Positions 33,072 through 42,295 of a stretch of DNA of 64,000 bases are shown in pieces. Numbering within the stretch: the first letter of the stretch is position 1; each line of letters begins with the position of its first letter. A model generated the notes under the pieces. It did no database searches and was not told the origin of the DNA. It saw nothing but the letters and a program-made list of their open reading frames with translations. Location of the stretch: positions 1 through 64,000 of the forward strand of contig CANLMI010000004.1 in assembly GCA_947492375.1 (NCBI GenBank), written 5' to 3'. The DNA is from an uncultured Kordiimonas sp. Lineage in GTDB: Bacteria > Pseudomonadota > Alphaproteobacteria > Sphingomonadales > Kordiimonadaceae. Made by a program: the position numbers and the translations under genes.

Positions 33072-34112
33072 TTGATCGAAATAAGAAAACTAAACTCACT
33101 TAGGGCTTTGGCAGCCCTTATTGTCTTTTTTACTCATTTCAGCGATATCACAAACTGGTTGGGTGGCTCACTCGGGGGAGGCTCTGGCGCATATGGTGTA
33201 ATGCTGTTCTTCCTGCTAAGTGGCTTCTTAATGTCACATCTTTACTTAGACAAAGAGTTTATTAAATCTAATATTATTGGGTATTTTTTGGCTAGGGTCG
33301 GGCGAGTGTTGCCACTTTACTTAGTCATTGTGTTTTGCTCTTATCTTTTAACCCAATATGGTAGCGATAGTTTATATAATATAACTGACTTCAATATGTT
33401 AATGGGGCACCTGTTATTTATATATGGTGAAAGCGTACTTTGGTCGATACCAGCAGAAATACAGTTCTATTTTTTGTTTATCGTATTTTGGTCTTTTGCG
33501 GGCAATAGAAAGGGATATATCTATTTACTAATAGTCGCTTTTATGACTTTTTGGTATTTTGCCAGCTTCCCCAGAATATACGGTGAAATTGTCGATATTT
33601 CCTACAATCTATTCAGTATTTTACGAACATTTCCTTACTTCTTTTTGGGCGTTATCTTTGGCTTGCATTATAATTCTTTCAAGGTTCCCAAGTATCTGAA
33701 CAGCCACTGGTTCATACTGGTTCTATGTTTAATACCGCTTTTGTATCCTGAATTCACGCCTATCAATGACCGAGACAAAATAAGAATGTGGCTCAGCTAT
33801 GAAGTTTTGTTTGTTATGGGTACAGTGTTCTTTTGTGTTGTGTTTTTGGTTCCAAACAACAATCTACTTCTAGCGAATAAAGTTGGGGATTTTATCGGGA
33901 AGGTATCGTACTCATTATATTTACTTCATATGCCTATCATCGTACTCATCAATAAGCTAAGTTTAAGTACGGAATTAAAACTAGTTGTATCTATTAGTTT
34001 GAGTATTCTTGCCGCCTATGTTTCCTATCTTTTCTTTGAGCGGCCAGTAGCAAATATAATAAGAGGATTTGACAATAGAAAAACGGAAAGTGATTTGAAA
34101 ACATACGTTTAA
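33072..34112 (+). CDS. Acyltransferase-3 (OafA/OatA-like) membrane protein
   Basis: 346 residues with about ten membrane helices. The N-terminal block RKLNSLRALAALIVFFTHF with the conserved His, then FFLLSGFLMSHLY and FLARVGRVLPLY, defines the acyltransferase-3 family. These transfer acetyl or other acyl groups to sugars of lipopolysaccharide, exopolysaccharide or peptidoglycan. The start is TTG with GTGGAAG upstream; no ATG fits. The IS110-type element begins 21 bases behind the stop. Confidence 0.85.
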   Translation: MIEIRKLNSLRALAALIVFFTHFSDITNWLGGSLGGGSGAYGVMLFFLLSGFLMSHLYLDKEFIKSNIIGYFLARVGRVLPLYLVIVFCSYLLTQYGSDSLYNITDFNMLMGHLLFIYGESVLWSIPAEIQFYFLFIVFWSFAGNRKGYIYLLIVAFMTFWYFASFPRIYGEIVDISYNLFSILRTFPYFFLGVIFGLHYNSFKVPKYLNSHWFILVLCLIPLLYPEFTPINDRDKIRMWLSYEVLFVMGTVFFCVVFLVPNNNLLLANKVGDFIGKVSYSLYLLHMPIIVLINKLSLSTELKLVVSISLSILAAYVSYLFFERPVANIIRGFDNRKTESDLKTYV

Positions 34113-34770
34113 GAACATAGTTGGTGTTGTCATGTATGGACGGGGCATGATTTGCAAGGATTTTGTTTGCAATGGTTTGTGGGATGCAGTCATGTATCCG
34201 GCCTGTTGATGTGGATTTATTATTCCATTGGCCTTGATGAAGTCCGCTAAGTGGCTCCCTCTCAGACTAGCGGGCTTAATTGCCCAGACAACACCACGTG
34301 TTTGACCAGTTTGCGGTTTTCCAATATCATCATCACATACAATGCTCCTCACAAATAGCTGAATGCTTGTTGTTGACCTGTTTCCTTCTAAACGGCAATT
34401 GGCGTTTTATATGTATCGCCTTTTGCCATAACGGCCCATGCGATACGGGCGCTTTTGTTGGCAATGGCGACAGCGGCAAGCTTAGCAGGCTTATATTCCC
34501 TGAGCTTGCGTACTCAGGCCCGAGTTATTGTATTATTGCTGTCAGCACGCCTGAGAACAGACGTTGCCCTGACGACCAGTAATCTGCGCAAGTAACGACC
34601 TCCCATCTTTGAGATACGCCCAACTTGTCTTTACCGCCTGATGAGCTCTGCCTTGGTGTCAGACCAGGGAAAGCAGCAAACTGCCTGCCATTCTTAAAGA
34701 GTTTCGGGTCTGGTGTACTCGCTGCAAGCGCTGTTGCAGTCAGAAAACCAATACCGGGTATGGTCTCTAG

Positions 34771-35603
34771 AATGTGAACCCAATTCGATATCTTGATTAT
34801 CCTTGTTGTTTTTGATTCAAAGCTTCCAACAGAGGAGCTTTGCATGGCGCGTTTTGATTTGAGTGCCGAAGAGTGGGCGATTATTCAGCCCTTATTGCCC
34901 CAGCGTGGGCGGGGTCCTGCCCGGCGCGATGACCGGACAATTCTGAACGGCATTTTCTATATTCTGCGGACGGGCGCGCCTTGTCGTGACTTGCCCGAAC
35001 GCTACGGCCCGCCAACAACGGTCTATAACGGCTATGTCCGGTGGGGTGAGCGTGGAATATGGAAGGGCATATTCGATAGTCTTGCCGAGGAGTGCGAGGG
35101 TGCGCTTCTGTTTATTGATGGCTCCATTGTTAAGGCTCACTGCGCGGCGGCTGGGTCAAAAAGGGGGAGCTTCAAGAAAGTATTGGCCGCTCACGCGGCG
35201 GTCGCACAAGCAAAGTTCACGTGGCCGTAGATGAACATGGCCGGCCTGTGCGCCTGGCCATCAGCGGCGGCCAAGTCCACGACAGCAAGGTCATGTCAGC
35301 CTTTCTTGATTGGCAAAAACCACCCCTGGCTATCGTTGCTGACAAGGCCTATGGCAGCGCTCAAATTCGCCGCGATATCGCAGAAGAAGGTGCGCTGGCG
35401 GTTATCCCCGCCAAAAGCAATGCCCGAAACCCGGCCCCGCGCGATGTCAATCTGTATGCAATGCACAATATTGTCGAAAGGTTCTTCTGCAAGATGAAAG
35501 ACATGCGCCGCCTCGCCATACGCTTCGAGAAATGCGGAAAAAACTTCCTCAACCTGCTCTCTATCTGTTCGCAATCAAATGCTGGTGCAATTGAGTCCAG
35601 ACC
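34771..35603 (+). mobile_element. IS5-family (IS427-type) insertion sequence
   Basis: 833 bases flanked by CTAG duplications (34767-34770 and 35604-35607), the target type of IS427-like elements. Ends are imperfect inverted repeats (AATGTGAACCCAATTC and, from the right, GGTCTGGACTCAATTG, 10 of 16 matching). Removing it restores the IS110 frame as VSTRLETIPG. Confidence 0.8.
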
Positions 35604-35607
35604 CTAG
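34844..35607 (+). CDS. IS5/IS427-type transposase, two frames
   Basis: Frame 1 (34844-35230) starts MARFDLSAEEWAIIQPLLPQ and carries the first catalytic Asp in LLFIDGSIVKAH. After an A-rich, G-rich slip site near 35156-35166 (TCAAAAAGGGGGAG) the frame changes. Frame 2 reads QESIGRSRGGRTSKVHVAV, the second Asp in IVADKAYGSAQI and the Glu in NIVERFFCKMKDMRR, to 35607. IS427-type elements normally make the full transposase by programmed frameshifting, so the two frames do not mean decay. The stop codon uses the duplicated CTAG. Confidence 0.85.
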
Positions 35608-36345
35608 TCTAGTGCTGACCTTACTCTTTCTATGTCACGTCATGAGCTGCTTTTCCAGATGCTTGATATTAAGTGTTAGATGATCAAGCTGGTCCATGAA
35701 AGTCTGAACTACGCTAATAGCAATGCCTGGCAATTGGTTATGAGTATTATCCAGTAAGTCTTTTAGTAAACATAACATCTTAAAGGGCCCCTGGATCGTG
35801 ACAATGCCAAACTCTGCCAGATGCCCTCGGATGGCTTGGAGTAACATGGTGCGTTGCCGCATCAACAGGTCTCGACAGCGGTAGAGCATCAACACACGTT
35901 GTTGTTCTTCTGATTTAACAGGCACAAAGCACATATTGGGCCTGGTAACGGCCTCACAGATCGCTTCGGCATCTGCCGCATCATTTTTACCTCGCTTCAC
36001 ATACGGTTTGACATAAGCTGGCGGGATCAATCGGACAGTGTGACCTAACTTACCAATCTCTCGCGCCCAATGGTGAGCAGTAGCACAGGCTTCAATGCCA
36101 ATCAGGCAGGAAGGAATATCAGAAAGAAATTCTAAAACCTGGGCACGCCATAGTTTCTTGCGGAACAACACCTCTCCAGCCGCATCTATTCCATGCAACT
36201 GGAACACATTCTTCCCCAGATCAATGCCGATTGTTTTTACTGAGTGATATGCAATAGTAGCCATGATGGATGGGTCCTTCTCTTGTTGGATCATTACTAG
36301 CCCAACATGGCACACTTCGAAGCCGTAAACTGGACCCGTCCATAC

Positions 36346-36939
36346 CATCAGTCTAACGCGAACCGATCTCAAGTGAAGTGATTTGGTTTATACTTCACCT
36401 AAATAACCAACCGTGTGCCATAGATAATGGCTCACGCCATTGATCTATAGAAAACCCCATCCAGATGCCATTTCCATTGTGTTAACTGATGTAGGTTGCG
36501 GGAGCAGTTCATTTTAACTCTGCCGTTCGGACCAACGAGCACAGCGAGGAAGGTCAACGTGAGGGGGTAAGCCCGATACGGTGAATCCTGAGAAAGAAAC
36601 TAAACATCAACTTAAACCTCCGCAAGTACAATAAGTTACAGAGGTTTAATTTTGGGGTTCCCGCAAGGTCAAAATAAAAGTCAATAAAAACAGTTGGTTA
36701 CAATAGGTAGGCTCAAATCAGTATTGTTAGAAGTATTCGCAACCATCGTTATCAAAGGTATATATTTTGACCGGTTTGACGTTCTGCGATAATGTTTTTC
36801 TGTTCGAAGAGAATATCACTCTGCGATCTATATCGACTAATGATAATTAATATACATTGAAATCGAGCATTTATTACGAACAGATGCTTGACTATCTGTG
36901 GTAATTATTATTGTATACAATGTCTCGTATTGAAGAAGT
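36346..36939. other. Non-coding module boundary with repeats
   Basis: About 590 bases without a gene. It contains an inverted tRNA-end motif at 36490-36510 (GGTTGCGGGAGCAG), a decayed copy of the 23875 hairpin at 36614-36652, and a block (36655-36800) similar to 23920-24060 with GCAACCATCGTTATC at 36740. The last 100 bases before 36940 are AT-rich and should hold the promoter of the racemase gene. Confidence 0.5.
36490..36510 (-). repeat. tRNA-3'-end-like motif, inverted copy
   Basis: Read on the minus strand: GAACTGCTCCCGCAACC, matching the core at 23849-23862. Opposite orientation to the other copies. Confidence 0.45.
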
Positions 36940-38205
36940 ATGATTGCGATGGATAAGACAAGGCGAAATTTTTTGGCGGGGATGGCTATTTGCGCAGGTG
37001 GCGGCACACATGCCGCTTCTGCCGCCTTTGGTTCATTTACGAAACATATCGGAGATGTTCAGGAAGTTTCTTCTGACTTTAGTCGGTTACGCACTGGCGG
37101 TAGCGCTAACAGCAATGACCCTTGGGTTGAAATTGATGCGGCGGCGTTTCGCAACAATGTAAGAGAAGTCTCGCGCATGGCTGGGGGGTGTGCCGATCAT
37201 GGCCCCGGTCAAAAACAATGCTTACGGCCTTGGTGACACAATAGTCGGGCCTCTGCTCGCATCGATGTCAGAGGTTTCGCGGCTTGCCTGCGTGCGGGTT
37301 TCGGAGGGCTTGGCAATGCGTACCGCAGGAGTCAGAAAACCAATCCTGAATATGAGTGAAGTTACCGAAGAAGAAATAGAGCAGCTTGTTCGGTACGATA
37401 TTGAAGTGACCTGCTGGCTCGACGACAGTGGAGATCGGATCGACCGGGTTGCCAAGCGTTTGGGAAAGCCGGTTCCTATTCACTTCTTTATCGATACTGG
37501 CCTGAACCGTGAAGGTATGCCATACACACGCGCACTGCCATGGATGAAGGATTTGGCAGGTCGGCCCTCGGTTAAAGTTGCAGGCACCTACACTATGTTC
37601 ATTCACGACCGTGAACACGATAAATTTCAGCTTAAGCGCTTTAATCAATTGATCAAGGATGCTCGCAACGAAAATATACCGCTTGGACTTATCCATGCAT
37701 CACCATCTTTTACCACCTTTTACCTGCCAGAGGCGCGCTTTGATACTGTACGGTCCGCGACTGCCCTTTTTGGCCTCTATCCAGATGCCAATGCGGTCTC
37801 AATGGCCGATCTTAAATATGTTTGGAAGTTGCGTGCGCGTATTGTTCGACTACAGCAACTTCAACCGGGCGAGACTGTTGGGTTTGGCCCAAATTCACAG
37901 TGGATAAACCAACGATGCTTGCATTACTTCCAGTCGGCTCAACCGATGGCTATCCAAGTTCTGCAGTAGATACTTGCAAAGTATTGATCGGCGATCATCT
38001 GTATCCCGTTGTGGGTTCTATCAGTTCAGCTCACACCATTGTTGATGTGAGTGAAAAGCCAGACGTAAAAGTTGGAGATGTTGCCACATTAGTCGGCGCT
38101 GATCATGCCGAGATTGAACCAAGAGCCATTGCGAAAAAAGCCGGTATCGGACATTATGCCCTGATGAGCCGTTTGAACGCACTCCTGCCAAGAAAGCTTG
38201 TATAA
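36940..38205 (+). pseudogene. Periplasmic alanine/amino-acid racemase, frameshifted twice
   Basis: The N-terminus has a twin-arginine signal (KTRRNFLAGMAICAGG). The PLP-binding Lys is in MAPVKNNAYGLG, but the frame changes near 37185 just before it and again near 37895 after ETVGFGPN. The C-terminal part resumes TVDKPTMLALLPVGSTDGYP and ends at 38205. The pieces together make a Bsr-type broad-specificity racemase that would produce D-amino acids in the periplasm. Two frameshifts make it non-functional unless they are sequencing errors. The GntR gene starts on its last base. Confidence 0.82.
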
Positions 38206-38888
38206 TGGTAAAATCACAAGCTGATCGGCCAAAGAAACCGCGCGGGCTTGAGGCGTATGAGATCATTTTGAACAAGATTCTCGCAGGCGAGATACAACCG
38301 GGGGAGGCTATTGTCGAAGCACGGTTGGCCAACACCCTTGGTATTAGCCGCACACCGGTGAGGGAAGCGTTGTATCGCTTGGAACAAGAAGGATTTGCAA
38401 CCAGCACCTCAGGTGCTGGTTTTGCAGTATCAACGTTGGATGAAAGGGAAGCACGTGAGGTCTATCCACTGATTGCAGGTCTTGAAGTCATTGCAATTGA
38501 GGAATCAGGCCCCTTGCTTCCGACCATTGTTGATAGTCTCGTTAGCGTGAATGAGAAACTTAGCGAGGTGAAGGAAATAGTAGAGGGAGTAAAACTTGAC
38601 TCACTGTGGCATGACACACTGATTTCATGTTGCAGCAACAATCGGCTGCAGTCCTGGGTTAGTACTCTGCGTCGGACGGTCTATCGCTACGAAACCTTCT
38701 ATATGTCTGATACTGCTTTGATCTCTGAATCTGTCAGACAACATAACGCGCTGATTGAGCTTGTAAGAACAGGACAAATCAATGTACTTGGTGCCGAGTT
38801 AAAACGCCATTACAAGTTCGGTATGGAAGCTGCAGTACTAAAGCTCGCACAGCATGTTAAACAGCCACTTCTAAACAAGTTACATTAG
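38205..38888 (+). CDS. GntR/FadR-type transcriptional regulator
   Basis: 227 residues. The N-terminal winged helix (ILNKILAGEIQPGEAIVEAR, TLGISRTPVREALYRLEQEG) is followed by a helical FCD ligand domain with His residues placed for metal or carboxylate binding (WHDTLI, RQHNALIELV, ELKRHY). It shares TAATG with the racemase stop, so it is in the same operon and probably controlled D-amino-acid racemisation. The regulator itself looks intact. Confidence 0.87.
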   Translation: MVKSQADRPKKPRGLEAYEIILNKILAGEIQPGEAIVEARLANTLGISRTPVREALYRLEQEGFATSTSGAGFAVSTLDEREAREVYPLIAGLEVIAIEESGPLLPTIVDSLVSVNEKLSEVKEIVEGVKLDSLWHDTLISCCSNNRLQSWVSTLRRTVYRYETFYMSDTALISESVRQHNALIELVRTGQINVLGAELKRHYKFGMEAAVLKLAQHVKQPLLNKLH

Positions 38889-38921
38889 ATAGATGATAGC
38901 CGAAAACAGCCAATTCTAAAA

Positions 38922-38969
38922 CATTCGATAACGAACAAATTCTGCTCCCGCTGCCATCGTTATCGAATG
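38922..38969. repeat. 13-base perfect inverted repeat around a tRNA-end motif
   Basis: CATTCGATAACGA (38922-38934) and TCGTTATCGAATG (38957-38969) enclose a 22-base loop with TCTGCTCCCGCTGCCA. The right arm CCATCGTTATC recurs at 24003 and 36743. It lies behind the GntR stop and could also end transcription. Confidence 0.6.
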
Positions 38970-38989
38970 GATACCTTGCCAGAGTAACA

Positions 38990-40513
38990 CTATTCAGCCG
39001 ATATACCTTTTTTGAAATCAAAGCCCCATACATTGAGGCCTACAACCTGATTATCTTCTATATGGAAACCCAAACCTTCGCCACGCCCCGGGTTGAGTTC
39101 AACTCTAAGGGCATCAGGTGTACGATATGCAGTAGCGATAGCCTTCATATTACCAAATGACACTTCAAAGTCACGTTGCTCATTGAGTTTGATATTAACA
39201 GCCCCCATAAGTGAATGGGAATAAGTGCCGGTGTACTTTGATTTCTTGAGCGTTAAAACCATTTCGCGTGCCGCTAATTGTGCATAATGATCTTGATATA
39301 GTTGATCCAGATTTTTGATATGCCCCAACAAGTGTTGCTTCCGCTTGCGCACATCATCTTCAATATCGCCATTATCTAGCAAAATATTGTAGGCTACGTC
39401 CTTGATCGCCGTAGTTAGTTCACTACTAGCAACATCTTCTGCATTCAATATTACAATGCCAAGCTTTTTATCTGGCATGAATGACACATGCGCTCTGACC
39501 CCGGCAAAGCCTCCACCATGAGAATATAGCGTTTCATTTTCGTAAGTACCGATAGCCCAGCCCCATGCATAGCCAATGGTGCCAGGAATACTATACGTAT
39601 CATTTGCAACTGCTACCTGCTCTTGCGATTTAGCAATCACATGCGAGGGAAAAACTTGTTTGCCGTCTACTTGGCCTGCATTCACTTGAGCGATGACAAA
39701 ATGAGCCAGTTCCGGCGCTGTTGTGATTACTCCGCCCGCAGCATGCATAGTGTTATCTTGTTTTCTCAAGTAAATTGGTTCATGTAATTTCGACCGATCT
39801 GCTCTGGCAAAAGAATAGGTTTTCGCGAGGGAATATCCGTTTTTGTCAGCATCGCTTATATAGGCAGACGTTTTTTTCAATCCGAGCGGTTTAAACACTG
39901 TTTCGGATAGTGTATCCTGCCAAGGTTGATTAAAAAGATCATCATACCAAACACTTAAAACATTATAACCACCATTCGTGTAAGCGAATTGGCCTGGTTC
40001 TTGTTTTTGGTTACGCTGTATAGTTTCGATAAGTTTATGGCGAATTTCTTTGTTATGTAAGCCAGTGTATGCTGTCGCTAGAGTGTAAGCGTCATAATTA
40101 AGGCCCGAGGTGTGCCCCAGTAAATCTTTTGTCGTTATGTGATTGGCATCAATTTGTGATAAATCAAGCTCGGGAAACATTTCAGACAATGTTGTATTTT
40201 CCTGAAGTTTTCCTTTTTCTTCAAGCATCAACGTTGACAATGCAAACATGGGTTTTGTGATCGAACCAATATAGAATGCTGTTTCAGCACTCACTTCTTC
40301 ACGTTTTTCAATGTCAGCATAACCAAAATAACCTTCATATATAATTTGGTCATCTTTAATAATTGCGATGGCTGTTCCAGATGGGAGATTCGATACCCCT
40401 TTTAGATCTTTAACTAACGCCTCTAGCGCAGAAAAATCTAATATTTTATCATCTGCACTGCACGTGATTGCCAGTAAAAAAGATATTGTTAATCCCCATA
40501 TTACTTTACTCAT
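38990..40513 (-). CDS. Exported class C beta-lactamase-fold serine hydrolase
   Basis: 507 residues with a signal peptide (1-20). Active-site motifs are SITK (Ser84, Lys87), YTN (178-180) and HGG (332-334), the three boxes of the beta-lactamase/esterase class C fold. The C-terminal 130 residues form an extra beta-rich domain of the kind found in D-aminopeptidase- or esterase-like relatives. True AmpC enzymes are about 380 residues, so a peptidase or esterase role is more likely than antibiotic resistance. It lies 9 bases behind the TrmB-like regulator gene. Confidence 0.82.
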   Translation of the reverse strand: MSKVIWGLTISFLLAITCSADDKILDFSALEALVKDLKGVSNLPSGTAIAIIKDDQIIYEGYFGYADIEKREEVSAETAFYIGSITKPMFALSTLMLEEKGKLQENTTLSEMFPELDLSQIDANHITTKDLLGHTSGLNYDAYTLATAYTGLHNKEIRHKLIETIQRNQKQEPGQFAYTNGGYNVLSVWYDDLFNQPWQDTLSETVFKPLGLKKTSAYISDADKNGYSLAKTYSFARADRSKLHEPIYLRKQDNTMHAAGGVITTAPELAHFVIAQVNAGQVDGKQVFPSHVIAKSQEQVAVANDTYSIPGTIGYAWGWAIGTYENETLYSHGGGFAGVRAHVSFMPDKKLGIVILNAEDVASSELTTAIKDVAYNILLDNGDIEDDVRKRKQHLLGHIKNLDQLYQDHYAQLAAREMVLTLKKSKYTGTYSHSLMGAVNIKLNEQRDFEVSFGNMKAIATAYRTPDALRVELNPGRGEGLGFHIEDNQVVGLNVWGFDFKKGISAE

Positions 40514-40522
40514 TGGTATCCT

Positions 40523-41380
40523 CTACTCTCTGTGTATTTTGTAATTTTCTTTGAAATTGTCGAATGTAGTGTTTTCAGAACTGAATGGATGAAGATGCTC
40601 GGTATTACGCAAAATCTTTTTTGCTGATTCTATATCCCCTTCGGGAATAACCCGCTTAAGATCAGTTAGAACAAGTTCGTATAAAAGCTGATTATAGAGC
40701 ATGAGGGCCATCAGGGCACTTCTGCTATGAAAGGCCTGTATGACTCTGCTGCAATCGCTATTCAGCAATGCTTTGAGCATCTCGTTACCGTCCGTGGATA
40801 TACTTAATTGGACATCTTGTGTCTTTGCATAAACAGCTTTGCCATTTTCACGGATTACAGTGTTCACTCCATGCATTTCAGTTTCCTCATAGAGCTTCAC
40901 TCGAACCTCTACACCACGCTCGGCGGCTTTAATGAGCGCTTCATTGAGAAAAGACACCATAGCAGGCTCTATATCAGCCAAAATGATGGAACGAGCACTC
41001 TCGATCATAGAAAGTGCATGCTCTTTCAAACGATTAGCGTTTTTTATGTGATAGATTTCTTCGTCATATTTTGGTCGAGGCAGATTTTTGAGTGACTGAG
41101 ACAATGTTCTTAAATTGTCGTCGTATTTCTTTTTTTCACTATCAAGCAATTGACGCCAAGGAACAGCATTACAGAGTTTGCTATTGCCACTTGCCTGTTC
41201 GATTGCCCCTTTATGGGCAAGAGCTTCAACTCCTTTGTATACATTAGCGACGGCCTTATCGATCCCTTTTGCAATCGCGTATCCTGTGTCAGGCCCGTTT
41301 GCTAGCAGGTATAGATAAATCTGGCTCTCAAGTCGCGTAAAGCCCAGTCGCATTATCATTTCATCAAGGTCAGTCTGCAT
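40523..41380 (-). CDS. TrmB-family transcriptional regulator
   Basis: 285 residues. N-terminal winged helix (LGFTRLESQIYLYLLANGP, YAIAKGIDKAVANVYKGVEAL), a coiled-coil segment, then a PLD-like effector domain (ALSMIESARSIILADIEPA). TrmB proteins sense sugars or other small ligands and are commoner in archaea and Firmicutes. It is the first gene of an operon with the serine hydrolase, and a perfect palindrome lies 16 bases upstream of the start. Confidence 0.78.
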   Translation of the reverse strand: MQTDLDEMIMRLGFTRLESQIYLYLLANGPDTGYAIAKGIDKAVANVYKGVEALAHKGAIEQASGNSKLCNAVPWRQLLDSEKKKYDDNLRTLSQSLKNLPRPKYDEEIYHIKNANRLKEHALSMIESARSIILADIEPAMVSFLNEALIKAAERGVEVRVKLYEETEMHGVNTVIRENGKAVYAKTQDVQLSISTDGNEMLKALLNSDCSRVIQAFHSRSALMALMLYNQLLYELVLTDLKRVIPEGDIESAKKILRNTEHLHPFSSENTTFDNFKENYKIHRE

Positions 41381-41395
41381 GGCAATTCAAAAAAT

Positions 41396-41409
41396 AGTAT
41401 TTAATACTA
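41396..41409. promoter_or_regulatory. Palindromic operator of the TrmB-like operon
   Basis: TAGTATTAATACTA, a perfect 14-base palindrome 16 bases upstream of the regulator start. It is the obvious candidate for autoregulation. Confidence 0.65.
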
Positions 41410-41890
41410 CTAATGTTATGCGCGCTACTTGTCAAGCTGACCTGATATTGTTGAAAGGGAAAGTGGGCTTGTAAAAATTCGCAGACTGAGTGATTGTTAT
41501 CTATTAATGGATAACACTGAGATGCTTGCGTAAATGAATAATTCGCTAACGACGATTAAGCTCAAACCATCACCAAACTAGTTCTTGCTCGCCAATGCTG
41601 TTTGGCAGCGCTGTAGTAAAGCTCATTCTCTATTAGTATATGGAGATAATAATATACATAAAGCCAACGACTGGAATAAAGAACAAGAACCTATCAAGCG
41701 AATTGTGTTATAAGCACATTAAACTAACTAATGATCTAAGTGAGGCTGTAAGCCTTGCCTGATCTAGCATGATTTGACTGGTCTCTTTGCGAGGAATTTG
41801 CTGCAAGTTTTGAATTACGGTTAGAAAAATCGCAGAAAACAAACATTTATTGATTGCCAGTAATGAAAAATACTCCTCCTGCAACTCGCT
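41410..41890. other. Intergenic region without recognised genes
   Basis: About 480 bases with scattered stops in all frames. A weak relative of the repeat motif (CTCCTCCTGCAACTCGC) stands near 41873. Nothing else can be supported. Confidence 0.4.
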
Positions 41891-42295
41891 TTAAAGAAGC
41901 TTACAATATCCTAATCCGGGTTGTTTTGAAAAAGGTCTACAGCGTTGGTTGCGTGCTCCCGCAACCAACGCTATAGACGGATTAAGGTCGCTTTCATTAA
42001 GCGGCCTTTTTTCTTGGCTCTTGCTATCCAAAGCAAGGTTGAGAATATCCGCCAGAACGCCTTGCACTTCGATTATATAGGGCTTGTTATGGCCTTCTGG
42101 GGTGATGCGCTCTATAAGCTTGCGAATAGCGTCTGATGCTTGTGCTTTAAACTCCGGCTTGTTGAGGGCTTCAATCAGCTTAGAGATATTTTTCTGGTAG
42201 TGCTGCACCATAGCTGGACGCAGAACAACGGGCTCGGGCGTCTGGTTTGCTATCAAATGCTCCAAGTCACCTTGGCGGGCCTTTAGTTTATCCAA
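41891..42295 (-). pseudogene. Large serine recombinase, C-terminal fragment
   Basis: The frame encodes the end of a recombinase: MVQHYQKNISKLIEALNKPE, then ASDAIRKLIERITPEGHNK and YIIEVQGVLADILNLA, matching the C-terminal coiled region of large serine recombinases. The catalytic, recombinase and zinc-ribbon domains are missing upstream. The tail SDLNPSIALVAGA is encoded by the 44-base repeat, so the attachment-like site overlaps the gene end. Confidence 0.72.
41935..41978. repeat. 44-base inverted repeat with tRNA-end motif, copy 2
   Basis: Nearly the same sequence as 27346-27389, in the same orientation, with the same GGATTAAGGTCGCTTT behind it. It contains GCTCCCGCAACCA and lies within the 3' end of the recombinase fragment. 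Confidence 0.75.

Larger units (their letters stand above)
34388..36264 (-). pseudogene. IS110-family transposase, split and decayed
   Basis: The N-terminal DEDD part (TIGIDLGKNVFQLHGID, then GIEACATAHHWAREI, YVKRGKNDAADAEAICEA) runs from 36264 to 35635 and hits TGA after LEKQLMT. The frame then continues HRKSKVSTR up to the IS5 insertion. On the far side it resumes LETIPGIGFLTATALAA and PDPKLFKNGRQFAAFPGL. A frameshift follows near 34620, then RRLLVVRATSV, a second in-frame TGA, and KPAKLAAVAIANKSARIAW to the end. Both TGA codons are where family members have Trp. IS110 enzymes are bridge-RNA-guided; activity here is lost. Confidence 0.82.
34134..36345 (-). mobile_element. IS110/IS1111-type element interrupted by an IS5 element
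   Basis: GTATGGACGGG (34134-34144) and its exact complement CCCGTCCATAC (36335-36345) form 11-base subterminal inverted repeats, as in the IS1111 subgroup. They enclose a split transposase gene on the minus strand. Removing the inserted element and its target duplication leaves about 1.37 kb, the normal size. The transposase also carries stops and a frameshift, so the element is dead. Confidence 0.78.

Noticed and set aside
38990-40513. Serine hydrolase as an AmpC antibiotic-resistance gene
   Set aside because: All three motifs are present, but the protein is far longer than AmpC and has an extra C-terminal domain, so a resistance call is not supported.
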